Source: Candidatus Omnitrophota bacterium (GTDB lineage Bacteria; Omnitrophota; Gorgyraeia; Aquiviventales; Aquiviventaceae). Taken from it: DNA of 27,210 bases. This document shows positions 17,252-24,807 of this stretch, one piece after another. A program made the translations under genes and the position numbers. The stretch's first letter is position 1; each line of letters begins with the position of its first letter. Below the pieces are notes generated by a model that ran no database searches, had not been told where the DNA came from, and saw only the letters and a list, made by a program, of their open reading frames with translations. The stretch is from NCBI GenBank assembly GCA_020057015.1, contig JAGVGS010000127.1, positions 1-27,210 on the forward strand, written 5' to 3'.

Positions 17252-20200
17252 TCATGCGTCTTCCCCCCCACCTTGTGGTCTCAGCACCCAATCGGCTTTG
17301 CCTTCCTTCATCTCGTACTTCCATTTCCAGATGAAGTAGATCGCCGGGTAGACCAAGAGCTCCAGAATGAATGACGTGAACAGCCCGCCGATCAGCGGTG
17401 CAGTGATCCGCTTGGCCATGTCTGCGCCCGCGCCCACAGCCCACATGACCGGCAGCAGGCCGATACAGTCGACCATCACCGTCATCATCTTCGGACGAAT
17501 CCGCTTCACGGCGCCGTGCACCACGGCCTCTTCCAGGTCCTGCCGGTTCCGCATGCGGCCCGCGCGCACGGCGTCTGCGTAGGAGAGGTCCAGAAACAGC
17601 AGCATGAAGACACCGGTCTCGGCGTCGAGGCCCATCAAAGCGATCATCCCGACCCAAACGGCGATCGACATGTTGTACCCGAGCATCCACAGCAGCCACA
17701 CCGCGCCGATCAGCGAAAAGGGCACGGCGAGCAGGACGATCCCGGTCTTGATCCATGACCCGGTGTTGAGGTGCAGCAGGAAGGCGATGAGAAAGAGCGT
17801 CAGCGGCAGTACGACCTTTAGCCGCTCGCGGACCCGGATCATGTTCTCGTACTGGCCGCTCCAAAGGAGCGTATAGCCGGTAGGCAGCGTCAATTCCTTG
17901 GCCACCTGTTTCTTCGCGTCGGTAACATAGGTGCCGATGTCCCGGCCAGCGATGTCCACGTAGACATAGCCGGAGAGCAGACCGTTTTCGTTGCGCAGCA
18001 TGGAGGGCCCGGAGAGGAGCTTGATGTCGGCCAGTTGCACCAGCGGAATGTGCTGGCCCGCTGGGGTGGGCACGAGGACCCGTTTGAGCTGCTCGATGTC
18101 ATCCCGCAGCTCCCGCGGGTAGCGCACGTTCACGGGGTAGCGCTCGCGGCCTTCAATCGTCGTGGTGATGTTTTCCCCGCCAATCGCCGACATGATCACC
18201 ATCTGGACTTCTTGAACCGAGAGACCATAGCGGGCCAGCTCATCGCGGTTGAGGTTGAAATCCACAAAGTACCCGCCTGCGACCCGCTCCGCATACACGC
18301 TGCGGGTCCCCGGAATGTCCTTCAGGATCATTTCGAGATGGGCGCCGGTCTGCTCAATGGTCTTCAGGTCGGCCCCGAGGATCTTGATCCCGATGGGTGT
18401 GCGCACACCCGTCGAGAGCATGTCGATCCGGGCCTTGATCGGCATGGTCCAGGCATTCGTGACGCCGGTGATCCGCAAGGCCTGATCCATCTCGTTGATG
18501 AGCTGATCCTTGGAGATCTGTTCGGGCCAGAAGATGCGAAACGGCCCTTTGAGCAATGCCGGCAGTCCGGAATACCAGCGACGGACTTTCCGCCACTTGG
18601 CTTCCGGTGTGAGCACAATGGTGGTTTCCATCATCGAAAAGGGGGCCGGGTCGGTGGAGCTTTCCATCCGGCCGGCTTTGCCGAAAACCCGCTCCACTTC
18701 CGGAAAGCTCTTGAGCACTTGGTCCTGCTTCTGCAGCAGTGATTGGGCTTCGGTCACCGAGATCCCGGGCAGCGTCGTGGGCATGTAGAGAATGGTGCCT
18801 TCCCATAAGGGCGGCATGAACTCTGAACCCAGCTTCAGATAGATGGGAACCGTCAGCAGCACCAGCGCGAAGGCCATGATGATGGTGTGTTTGCGATGGC
18901 GCAGGACCCAGCGGCAGGCCGGCTCGTACACGGCGAAGAGGCGGCGACTGACCGGATGCTGTTCCTCAGGATAGTAGTCCCCGACGAAGGCGGTCGTTGC
19001 GGCCTTGGAGGCCCACGCCTCGGCGCGGGTGGGCTGCTCGCGGCGCGCGCCGCGCCGCCATGGCCAGCGAATCGTGATCGGCTCCATCCGGGTGAAGAAG
19101 GTGCGCACCGCCGGATCGAAGGTCACCGCCAGGATCGCGGCCATCACCATGGTCAGGTTCTTGGCCCACGCCAGCGGCCTGAACAGGCGCCCCTCCTGAT
19201 CCATGAGCGTGAAGATCGGCAGGAACGCCACCGCGACGACCAACACCGAGAAGAAGACCGACGGCCCCACCTCTTTGAGGGCCTGCAGCCGGATCGCATG
19301 GTAGTCGCCCTTCCGGCCGCCGGTATTCCATTCCTCCAGGCGCTTGTACGCGTTCTCGACCTCGACGATCGCCCCGTCAACGAGCACCCCGATGGAAATG
19401 GCGATCCCGGAGAGCGACATGATGTTCGAGGTGATCCGCATCCCATAGAGCGGGATGAACGCCAGCAAAATCGAAATGGGAATCGTCATAATCGGCACAA
19501 GCGCCGAAGGCACATGCCACAGGAAGAAGAGGATCACGAGGCTGACGAGCAGCGTTTCCTCGATGAGCGCATGCGTCAAGGTCTCGATCGAGCGGTGAAT
19601 GATGTCGGAGCGGTCATACAGGGTCACGACTTCCACACCCGCCGGCAAGGAGACCTTGACCTCCTCGAGCTTCTCCTTGACGCGCCGGATCACGTTGAGC
19701 GCGTTCTCGCCGAAGCGCATGACCACGGTGCCAGTCACCACGTCGCCCTGCCCGTCCAGGTCCGCCACGCCGCGCCGGATTTCCGGCCCGAGCGTGACGG
19801 TGGCCAGGTGCCGCACGAGAATCGGCGTCCCCTTCTGGTCCGTCCCGACCACGATCTTCTCCAGATCCTCGACCGACTTGGCATAGCCGCGCCCTCGCAC
19901 CATATACTCGGCGCCGGAGAACTCCAGCAGCCGTCCGCCCACCTCCTGGTTGCCGGAGCGGATCGCCTCGACGACAGCGGTCAGCGACATGTCGTAGGCG
20001 AGCAGCCGATTGGGATCGACCGTGATCTGGTACTGTTTGACGAAGCCGCCGAGAGAGGCCACCTCGGCCACCCCCGGTACGCTCTGGAGTTGGTAACGCA
20101 CAAACCAATCTTGGAGGCTGCGTAGCTCTTGAAGATTGTGCTGGCCGGTCTTATCGACCAACGCGTATTGGAAGACCCAGCCCACGCCGGTGGCATCCGG

Positions 20201-20632
20201 CCCCAGCTCGGTCCTGACACCCTCCGGCAGTTTCGGGATGATCTTGCTCAGGTATTCCAGCGTGCGGCTGCGCGCCCAGTAGATGTCCGTGCCGTCCTGG
20301 AAGATCACGTACACGTACGAGAAGCCGAAGTCCGAGAACCCGCGGATCGCCTTGACCTTCGGCGCGCCGAGGAGTGCCGTGATGATCGGGTACGTGACTT
20401 GGTCCTCGATGATGTCCGGGCTGCGGTCCCAGCGGGAGTAGATGATGACTTGGGTATCAGACAAGTCGGGGATCGCGTCGAGCGGGATCCGTTTGAGACT
20501 CCAGACCGCCGCAAGCATCGCAGCCACGACCAGGCTCAGCACGAAAAACTTGTTGTGCGCGGAAAACTCGATGAGGCGCTCGATCAGCCCTTCGCGCCGC
20601 AGACCTGTGGGGGTTTCGTGGTCACTGGCCAT
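17252..20632 (-). CDS. cusA: CusA-like heavy-metal RND efflux pump
   Basis: Inner-membrane proton-driven pump of the HME-RND family, 1126 residues from the ATG at 20632 (AGGA seven bases upstream; a GTG at 20650 is possible). RIPLDAIPDLSDTQVIIYS near the N-terminus is typical. The Cu(I)/Ag(I) methionine triad of E. coli CusA (573, 623, 672) appears to be kept as Met617 (ILYMPTTLPG), Met667 (FSMMETT) and Met738 (RIDMLSTG). The first spacing is identical (50), while about 22 extra residues around FWPEQIS lengthen the second, as in some family members. Proton-relay candidates are VDGAIVEVEN (Asp), GLDAETGVFML (Glu) and RIRPKMMTV (Lys). It overlaps the end of cusB by 11 bases. Substrate is most likely Cu(I)/Ag(I), since the triad and the CsoR regulator agree. 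Confidence 0.95.
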   Translation of the reverse strand: MASDHETPTGLRREGLIERLIEFSAHNKFFVLSLVVAAMLAAVWSLKRIPLDAIPDLSDTQVIIYSRWDRSPDIIEDQVTYPIITALLGAPKVKAIRGFSDFGFSYVYVIFQDGTDIYWARSRTLEYLSKIIPKLPEGVRTELGPDATGVGWVFQYALVDKTGQHNLQELRSLQDWFVRYQLQSVPGVAEVASLGGFVKQYQITVDPNRLLAYDMSLTAVVEAIRSGNQEVGGRLLEFSGAEYMVRGRGYAKSVEDLEKIVVGTDQKGTPILVRHLATVTLGPEIRRGVADLDGQGDVVTGTVVMRFGENALNVIRRVKEKLEEVKVSLPAGVEVVTLYDRSDIIHRSIETLTHALIEETLLVSLVILFFLWHVPSALVPIMTIPISILLAFIPLYGMRITSNIMSLSGIAISIGVLVDGAIVEVENAYKRLEEWNTGGRKGDYHAIRLQALKEVGPSVFFSVLVVAVAFLPIFTLMDQEGRLFRPLAWAKNLTMVMAAILAVTFDPAVRTFFTRMEPITIRWPWRRGARREQPTRAEAWASKAATTAFVGDYYPEEQHPVSRRLFAVYEPACRWVLRHRKHTIIMAFALVLLTVPIYLKLGSEFMPPLWEGTILYMPTTLPGISVTEAQSLLQKQDQVLKSFPEVERVFGKAGRMESSTDPAPFSMMETTIVLTPEAKWRKVRRWYSGLPALLKGPFRIFWPEQISKDQLINEMDQALRITGVTNAWTMPIKARIDMLSTGVRTPIGIKILGADLKTIEQTGAHLEMILKDIPGTRSVYAERVAGGYFVDFNLNRDELARYGLSVQEVQMVIMSAIGGENITTTIEGRERYPVNVRYPRELRDDIEQLKRVLVPTPAGQHIPLVQLADIKLLSGPSMLRNENGLLSGYVYVDIAGRDIGTYVTDAKKQVAKELTLPTGYTLLWSGQYENMIRVRERLKVVLPLTLFLIAFLLHLNTGSWIKTGIVLLAVPFSLIGAVWLLWMLGYNMSIAVWVGMIALMGLDAETGVFMLLFLDLSYADAVRAGRMRNRQDLEEAVVHGAVKRIRPKMMTVMVDCIGLLPVMWAVGAGADMAKRITAPLIGGLFTSFILELLVYPAIYFIWKWKYEMKEGKADWVLRPQGGGEDA

Positions 20633-21992
20633 GCTGATGTCCTGCCCCACTCATCCCTTGCAGGGCGGCTTTGAGGCGGCTCTCCGAGTCGATCAGGAAA
20701 TTGCCGCTGGTGACCACCACATCGCCGGGACTTAAGCCCGCTTTGACTGCATAGAAGCCATCGGCCTCAACACCCAACTCGAGCGCGCGCGGCTCAAACA
20801 GCCCCTGCCCGCGATCGAGGAACACGATCTGCGCGGTGCCGGTGTGAAATACCGCCTCCACCGGCACGGCGAGCACGTTGCCGATCTCGATCAGCAGCGA
20901 GGCGTTAACGTACATCTCCGGCTTCAACGTGCCGCCGGGCGCCGTCAGCACGGCCCGCACGCGGGCGGAGCGGGTCAGAGGATCCAGCACCGAGTCGATC
21001 GCCCGGATGGTGCCGTCAAACACCTGCCCCGGCGCTCCAGAGGCTTCAACCTGTACCGCCTGGCCTACCTTCACGTACGGCAACTCGTATTCATACACCG
21101 ACGCATAGAGCCACACGTGGTCGTCAGCCCCGGCCAAGAGCAGGCTCTTATCCGGGATGCCCTGGGCAGCAATGTCGTCGATGAGACTCTCGCTTAAACC
21201 CTGCAGGCGCAGCTTCAGACGGCTGGAGTCGACCAGGCGTTGCGCCTCGGCCACCCCGGCAGCATTATTTGCCGCCTGGGCCGCGTGCAGGGCTTTCTGC
21301 GACTCGAGAAACTCGGCCTCGGTCTGGTAGAGCGCCGGGTCATAGGCAATGCGGCCAACCGCGCGGATGGTCTTCGTGATGGTGCGGGTGGCCACCGGCG
21401 CCGTCGTAACCCCGGTCAGCTGTTGTTTCTGCGGCGTCAACACCACGGGCGCGTAACCTTCGGGTGCTGCGATGGCACCCGCGGGCGGAGTGGCCTCTTC
21501 ATACACCGGCACCAAGTCCATGCCCATGGGTGATTTGCCCGGCTGGTCGGCCTTGAAGTCCGGAATCATCGGATCGGTCCAGTACAAGACTTTCTTGAGC
21601 TGCCCTTCCGGCCCGGCCACGTAATTGCCACAGACCGGGCAGCGGACCACTTCGCCTGGCTTCGCCACAATCGTCATCGGACACGGCTTGCCTTCGTGCA
21701 GCTTGTCGCATTGGTGCAGATAGCAGATCGTCTCGGCCGTCTGGCCCTCCGACGCCTGAGCCATCGGCTGCGGGGTGGCTTCTTCGGCTGCCTTCGGCTG
21801 AGGGATCAGGCGCATGTTGCAGATGGGGCAGTCACCGGGCTTGTCGCTGGTGTACGTCGGATGCATGGGGCAGTAATACGTCGTTGCCTGAGGCGCGTGG
21901 TGTCCACCGCGGGGCACGTATCGGACGACGACCGCCAGCCCGGCGATGGCCGCAACCACAATGAGGATGAATACCAGTAGACGGCGGTTCAT
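20622..21992 (-). CDS. cusB: CusB-like periplasmic adaptor with three metal-binding modules
   Basis: Membrane-fusion protein linking the CusA and CusC homologues, 456 residues, with an N-terminal membrane anchor (about 5-23) and HH just after it. Three metal sites precede the adaptor: a heavy-metal-binding domain at 39-64 (YYCPMHP ... CPICNM); a Cys/His-rich module at 88-122 with Cys90, His93, Cys95, His99, Cys104, Met106, Cys118, Cys121; and a CusB-type Met site at 137-162 (YWTDPM ... GKSPMGMDLVP). The lipoyl/barrel parts follow (VATRTITKTIRAVGRIAYD, LYASVYEYELPYVKVGQAVQVEASG, LKPEMYVNASL), and the tail is GHQHGQ. The ATG overlaps the cusC stop (ATGA). The extra modules suggest it captures periplasmic copper itself. 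Confidence 0.95.
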   Translation of the reverse strand: MNRRLLVFILIVVAAIAGLAVVVRYVPRGGHHAPQATTYYCPMHPTYTSDKPGDCPICNMRLIPQPKAAEEATPQPMAQASEGQTAETICYLHQCDKLHEGKPCPMTIVAKPGEVVRCPVCGNYVAGPEGQLKKVLYWTDPMIPDFKADQPGKSPMGMDLVPVYEEATPPAGAIAAPEGYAPVVLTPQKQQLTGVTTAPVATRTITKTIRAVGRIAYDPALYQTEAEFLESQKALHAAQAANNAAGVAEAQRLVDSSRLKLRLQGLSESLIDDIAAQGIPDKSLLLAGADDHVWLYASVYEYELPYVKVGQAVQVEASGAPGQVFDGTIRAIDSVLDPLTRSARVRAVLTAPGGTLKPEMYVNASLLIEIGNVLAVPVEAVFHTGTAQIVFLDRGQGLFEPRALELGVEADGFYAVKAGLSPGDVVVTSGNFLIDSESRLKAALQGMSGAGHQHGQ

Positions 21993-23254
21993 GGTTGGAG
22001 TCCCCCATCCTTCCAATCGCCTCCGATGGCCCGACGCAAATCCGCCAACCCGATTTCATAGTCAGCCTTGACCTCGTAATAGGCCATCTGGGCGTTTTTG
22101 AGCGTGCGCTGAGCATCGATGAGGCTTAAGAACTCCTCGCGACCAGCCTCATAAGCCGCCAGCGCGATTTCTACCTGCTGATTCGATTGCGGCAAGATCA
22201 GGGTGTCATAGGTCCGCACCGCGTGCTCGGCGGTGGTCACCTTGGCGTGCGCCTCGTGGACCGCGAGCAACACTTCATTTTTCTGGGTCTGATACATCGC
22301 CTCGGCCGCCTCGACGTCCTTCCCCGCGCCCTTCCACTCTCCCCCGGCGCCCTTGAAGAGCGACCACACCGGCACGGTGACCCCAATGAACGTATCGTGC
22401 TCGGCAGGGTTCCCGTTGCGAAACCGCCGCGTCTCCCACCGGCCGGTGACCTCGGGCAACCAACTGGTCGCTGCCAACCACCGGCTGGTCTTCGCGCGGC
22501 GGATGCCCCATTCGAGCGCCTTCAACTCCGGACGCGTGTGCAGGGCGAGTTGCTCCAGCTCCGCAAGCGAGGCCTGGGGCCAGGGGCTCGCGGCTTCATC
22601 CGCCACGACATAGGCGGTCACGAGCGGGCGATTGAGGACATGCGAGAGGTGCGCCTCAGCCAGATGGGCCCGCTGCTGCCAGCGGATGAGCTCAATGTCC
22701 ACTTGCGCCAGCTCGATGTTGGCTTTCAACACATCCTGCTGGCTGGCTTGGGATGACTCATACCGCGTGCGGGCGGTCTGGACGAGCTTGTCCGCGAGTT
22801 GCTGGATGTGCTCCAGCGCCCCCACGGTCCGTGTGGCGAGATAGAGTGCCTGATAGGGCTGCTCCAGGTGCCAGAGGATGTCCCGCTCCTCTTCTTTGTA
22901 CTGCTCGTAGGCGATCTGCGCGTCCCGTGAAGCGGCCTGGGCCCGCAGCCACAGGGTGGTGGGAAACGGGAGGGTTTGAGAGACCATGTATTCGTTGTTC
23001 GCGCGGCTGCCGAGATCGAGGAAGCTGCCCTGGCCTTCCGCATCGACTCCTGCCATTGGATCCTGCGGCAGCCAGGCCGTCAGCGCCCGGGCCTTCGCGG
23101 CCTCATACATTCGCTTCTTGGCTTGAATGCCGGGGCTTACGCGCTGGGCATCTTCCCACAGCTGGGAGAGCGTCACGGCGGCGACGGGCTGCTCTTCGGC
23201 AGCCACGGCCCCCATCATCAACAATCCGGCACAGAGAAACGCACTCCACCACAT
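21989..23254 (-). CDS. cusC: CusC/TolC-like outer-membrane efflux protein
   Basis: Outer-membrane channel of the tripartite pump, 421 residues. A signal peptide (about 1-19, ending AVAA) precedes two repeated coiled-coil halves with the TolC/OEP pattern: TLSQLWEDAQRVSPGIQAKKRMYEAAKARALTAWLPQDP and later LEQLALHTRPELKALEWGIRRAKTSRWLAATSWLPEV, each ending in a long helix (LVQTARTRYESSQASQQDVLKANIELAQVDIEL; QVEIALAAYEAGREEFLSLIDAQRTLKNAQMAYYE). The ATG follows GGGAGG at ten bases, with GGTGA nearer. It starts 68 bases after the Cys-rich gene and overlaps cusB by four bases. CzcC-type naming would be equally fair; the pump context favours Cus. Confidence 0.92.
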   Translation of the reverse strand: MWWSAFLCAGLLMMGAVAAEEQPVAAVTLSQLWEDAQRVSPGIQAKKRMYEAAKARALTAWLPQDPMAGVDAEGQGSFLDLGSRANNEYMVSQTLPFPTTLWLRAQAASRDAQIAYEQYKEEERDILWHLEQPYQALYLATRTVGALEHIQQLADKLVQTARTRYESSQASQQDVLKANIELAQVDIELIRWQQRAHLAEAHLSHVLNRPLVTAYVVADEAASPWPQASLAELEQLALHTRPELKALEWGIRRAKTSRWLAATSWLPEVTGRWETRRFRNGNPAEHDTFIGVTVPVWSLFKGAGGEWKGAGKDVEAAEAMYQTQKNEVLLAVHEAHAKVTTAEHAVRTYDTLILPQSNQQVEIALAAYEAGREEFLSLIDAQRTLKNAQMAYYEVKADYEIGLADLRRAIGGDWKDGGLQP

Positions 23255-23322
23255 AATCTCACCACCTCCCTACGAGTGACACAAGGTGACGCAAGGACGT
23301 GCCCGCAAGCGCGGCACGGAGA

Positions 23323-23679
23323 TTACAGGCGGAGGTTGCAGGCCAGCAGATACCGGGCGTCAGGGCCCGGTGGGTCGTCGGCAGGGATGTGAAGCGAAGC
23401 CTCTTGCGCAGCGCGCACGAGGAAGAGCAGCGAGCTGAAATCGGTTGCCACGCTCTCAAGCCTGTGTGGCGGCAACACATGGGCCACCGAGGATGCAGGC
23501 GCACTGAGAGGGCTCGGCGCCTGGGCACAGGGATGTGGACAGTCCTGTTGCTCGACCGGACAGCATGCGCCGCAGGCATCAACAGCCTTAGTCTGGCACA
23601 ATGGGGCAGCGCTCGCAAGCGTGGCCGTGGCCCAAACGCCCACTGAGGCCAGCCAGGCGACCAGCACACGCGCTTTCAT
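23323..23679 (-). CDS. Small secreted Cys-rich protein coupled to csoR
   Basis: I do not recognise this 118-residue protein. Residues 1-24 are a convincing signal peptide (MKAR start, hydrophobic core, ASA before the cut). The mature part begins with a cysteine cluster: Cys28, 36, 39, 40, 47 and 51, with His49, resembling a thiolate metal site. A Pro/Ala/Ser-rich linker, a hydrophobic patch (FSSLLFLVRAA) and the ending ARYLLACNLRL with Cys114 follow. The ATG overlaps the csoR stop (ATGA), so it should be translated whenever the repressor is. The alternative frame over the same bases lacks these features. The context suggests periplasmic copper binding; that is inference, and the fold is unknown. 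Confidence 0.72.
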   Translation of the reverse strand: MKARVLVAWLASVGVWATATLASAAPLCQTKAVDACGACCPVEQQDCPHPCAQAPSPLSAPASSVAHVLPPHRLESVATDFSSLLFLVRAAQEASLHIPADDPPGPDARYLLACNLRL

Positions 23680-23945
23680 TTCACGAACCGGGTGATGGTC
23701 CGCATCAGCTCGTCAACCTTGGCCGCCCCCTCGCGGCGGCGGATGGCCTTGCTCACACAGGTGTTGATGTGCTGGTTCATGATCTGCAAGGCGGCCTGGT
23801 CGAGCGCTTTGCGCGCCGCCGTCAGCTGCTGGATGATGTCGATGCAATAGCGCCGCTCTTGGACCATGCGGCTGATGCCCCGCACCTGGCCCTCAATGCG
23901 GCGCAGGCGCGGCAACAATGATGTGTGCTTCGGATGTGTCTTCAT
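23676..23945 (-). CDS. csoR: CsoR-family Cu(I)-sensing repressor
   Basis: An all-helical DUF156 (CsoR/RcnR/FrmR) repressor of 89 residues from the ATG at 23945, with GGGGAG as Shine-Dalgarno. It has RLRRIEGQVRGISRMVQERRYCIDIIQQLTAARKAL and then QHINTCVSKAI. The Cu(I) ligands match M. tuberculosis CsoR: Cys34, His59, Cys63, with spacings 25 and 4 as in Cys36-His61-Cys65. That pattern separates it from RcnR (Ni/Co) and FrmR (aldehyde) types. A longer in-frame start at 23969 would lie inside the promoter. It probably represses its own operon through the operators just upstream and is released when Cu(I) binds. Confidence 0.94.
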   Translation of the reverse strand: MKTHPKHTSLLPRLRRIEGQVRGISRMVQERRYCIDIIQQLTAARKALDQAALQIMNQHINTCVSKAIRRREGAAKVDELMRTITRFVK

Positions 23946-23949
23946 CAGG

Positions 23950-23964
23950 TACTCCCCTAGAGTA
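23950..23964. promoter_or_regulatory. CsoR operator 2 (over the -10 and start site)
   Basis: TACTCTAGGGGAGTA is a palindrome with perfect five-base arms (TACTC/GAGTA). It shares bases with the -10 box, the predicted start site and the csoR Shine-Dalgarno (GGGGAG). Its centre lies about 21 bases, two helical turns, from the centre of operator 1. Confidence 0.55.
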
Positions 23965-23991
23965 TACACATACTCCCTAGGGGTATGTCAA
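23961..23991 (-). promoter_or_regulatory. csoR operon promoter
   Basis: TTGACA (23991-23986) and TATACT (23966-23961) are separated by 19 bases, longer than the ideal 17. The alternative -10 TGTATA would give a spacer of 17 but is a poorer box. The predicted start falls near 23954, so the leader before the ATG at 23945 is very short. The promoter is almost completely covered by two palindromic operators. Confidence 0.65.
23968..23988. promoter_or_regulatory. CsoR operator 1 (in the -35/-10 spacer)
   Basis: A 21-base imperfect palindrome with outer arms ACATAC and GTATGT and core CCCTAGGG, of the known GC-core, TA-flanked CsoR type. It fills the spacer and touches the -35 box, so bound repressor would exclude RNA polymerase. 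Confidence 0.65.
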
Positions 23992-23995
23992 GAGC

Positions 23996-24158
23996 AAAAA
24001 TGGGGACAGGCACCATTAATCTCTTGGCGCGGTCCGGCGACCCGGAGGGAAGGTGCCGTGCGAGTTCCGAGCCACAGCGAGGTGTTTGAGCACGGCGCCT
24101 TCCCACAGGGTTGACGGACACGCGGCGACCGAAATACATGGTGCCTGTCCCCGTTTTT
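23996..24158. repeat. 163-bp long-palindrome element (MITE/REP-like)
   Basis: The ends are 21-base inverted repeats with 20 matches: 23996-24016 and 24138-24158, containing GGGGACAGGCACCAT and its complement and bounded by A5/T5. Inside, 24047-24060 and 24091-24104 pair at 13 of 14 bases (GGGAAGGTGCCGTG against its complement). The stretches between also pair imperfectly (for example GTCCGGCGACCC against the complement of GGGTTGACGGAC). The whole thus folds into one long hairpin with a loop of about 30 bases. It has no coding potential of note and no clear target-site duplication. In minus-strand transcripts it ends in a T5 run, so it could terminate nth transcription. It resembles non-autonomous hairpin elements; the family is unverified. 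Confidence 0.8.
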
Positions 24159-24807
24159 AGCGCGAGAGGGTAACGCCTCGGCGCGCGCAGGAGCCGCGCA
24201 CCGGGCAGCGGCTGCACCACGGCGAGATGGGCTGGCAGAGGTGTTGGCCAAACGCGACCAGCCAATCGTTATACTGCCGCCAGTAGCGCCGGGGCAGCTT
24301 CGCGCGTAGCGCCATTTCAGTCGCTTCGGGGGTCGGGGTGCTGACGTAGCCCCAGCGATTGCTGATGCGGTGGACATGCGTGTCCACGCAGATCCCGAAT
24401 TGATTGAACGCGAGCGTCACGACCAGGTTGGCGGTCTTGCGCCCTACCCCGGGCAGGCTCAGCAGCGTCTCCAGATCCTCGGGGACCTGGCCGCCAAACC
24501 GGGTGAGCAGCACCTGACAGATGGCCCGCAGGGTGCGCGCCTTGGTTCGGTAGAAGCCCACCGGGTAAATGGCGCGCTCGATCTGCGCTGGGGGAAGGCG
24601 CGCCATCACCTGCGGCGTACGCGCCAGCGCAAACAGCCGCGCAGATGCCGCCGCCGTGGTGTTGTCCTGCGTACGCAGGCTCAACAAACAGCTGATGAGC
24701 GTCAGGAACGGGTCGTCCTTGTAGTGCGTGACAATCGGCACCGGCAAGCCGCGCACCAGCCGGCGCACGGCGCTCAGCACCCTCGTGAGATTCCGGTTCG
24801 TGACCAT
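24157..24807 (-). CDS. nth: Endonuclease III
   Basis: Base-excision repair DNA glycosylase/AP lyase for oxidised pyrimidines, 216 residues (E. coli 211). The helix-hairpin-helix LPGVGRKTANLV carries the catalytic Lys124, and VDTHVHR carries Asp142. The 4Fe-4S motif is Cys191-x6-Cys198-x2-Cys201-x5-Cys207, as in E. coli. The ATG at 24807 overlaps the upstream stop (TGATG) with GAGG five bases ahead; a longer frame start at 24906 lies inside the deacetylase gene. The TAA stop is created where the palindromic element meets the gene (T5 run plus A), so the last residues may have been changed by its insertion. Confidence 0.95.
   Translation of the reverse strand: MVTNRNLTRVLSAVRRLVRGLPVPIVTHYKDDPFLTLISCLLSLRTQDNTTAAASARLFALARTPQVMARLPPAQIERAIYPVGFYRTKARTLRAICQVLLTRFGGQVPEDLETLLSLPGVGRKTANLVVTLAFNQFGICVDTHVHRISNRWGYVSTPTPEATEMALRAKLPRRYWRQYNDWLVAFGQHLCQPISPWCSRCPVRGSCARRGVTLSR

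Noticed and set aside
18887..20125. A 412-codon plus-strand open frame antisense to cusA
   Set aside because: Low-complexity Arg/His/Asp-rich translation, no domain, fully inside a clear cusA; a composition artefact.
23255..23322. Short repeat TTGCGTCACC/TTGTGTCACT and a GTGCC...GGCAC stem upstream of cusC as a regulatory element
   Set aside because: Both are short and imperfect and could occur by chance; no link to a known element.
23259..23669. Alternative 136-codon frame over the Cys-rich gene
   Set aside because: The other frame has a signal peptide, a Cys cluster and an ATGA overlap with csoR; this one has neither a good start nor a recognisable feature.
23996..24158. The hairpin element as a tRNA or structured riboswitch
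   Set aside because: No cloverleaf signature or known aptamer core is visible; near-full self-complementarity fits a palindromic repeat instead.
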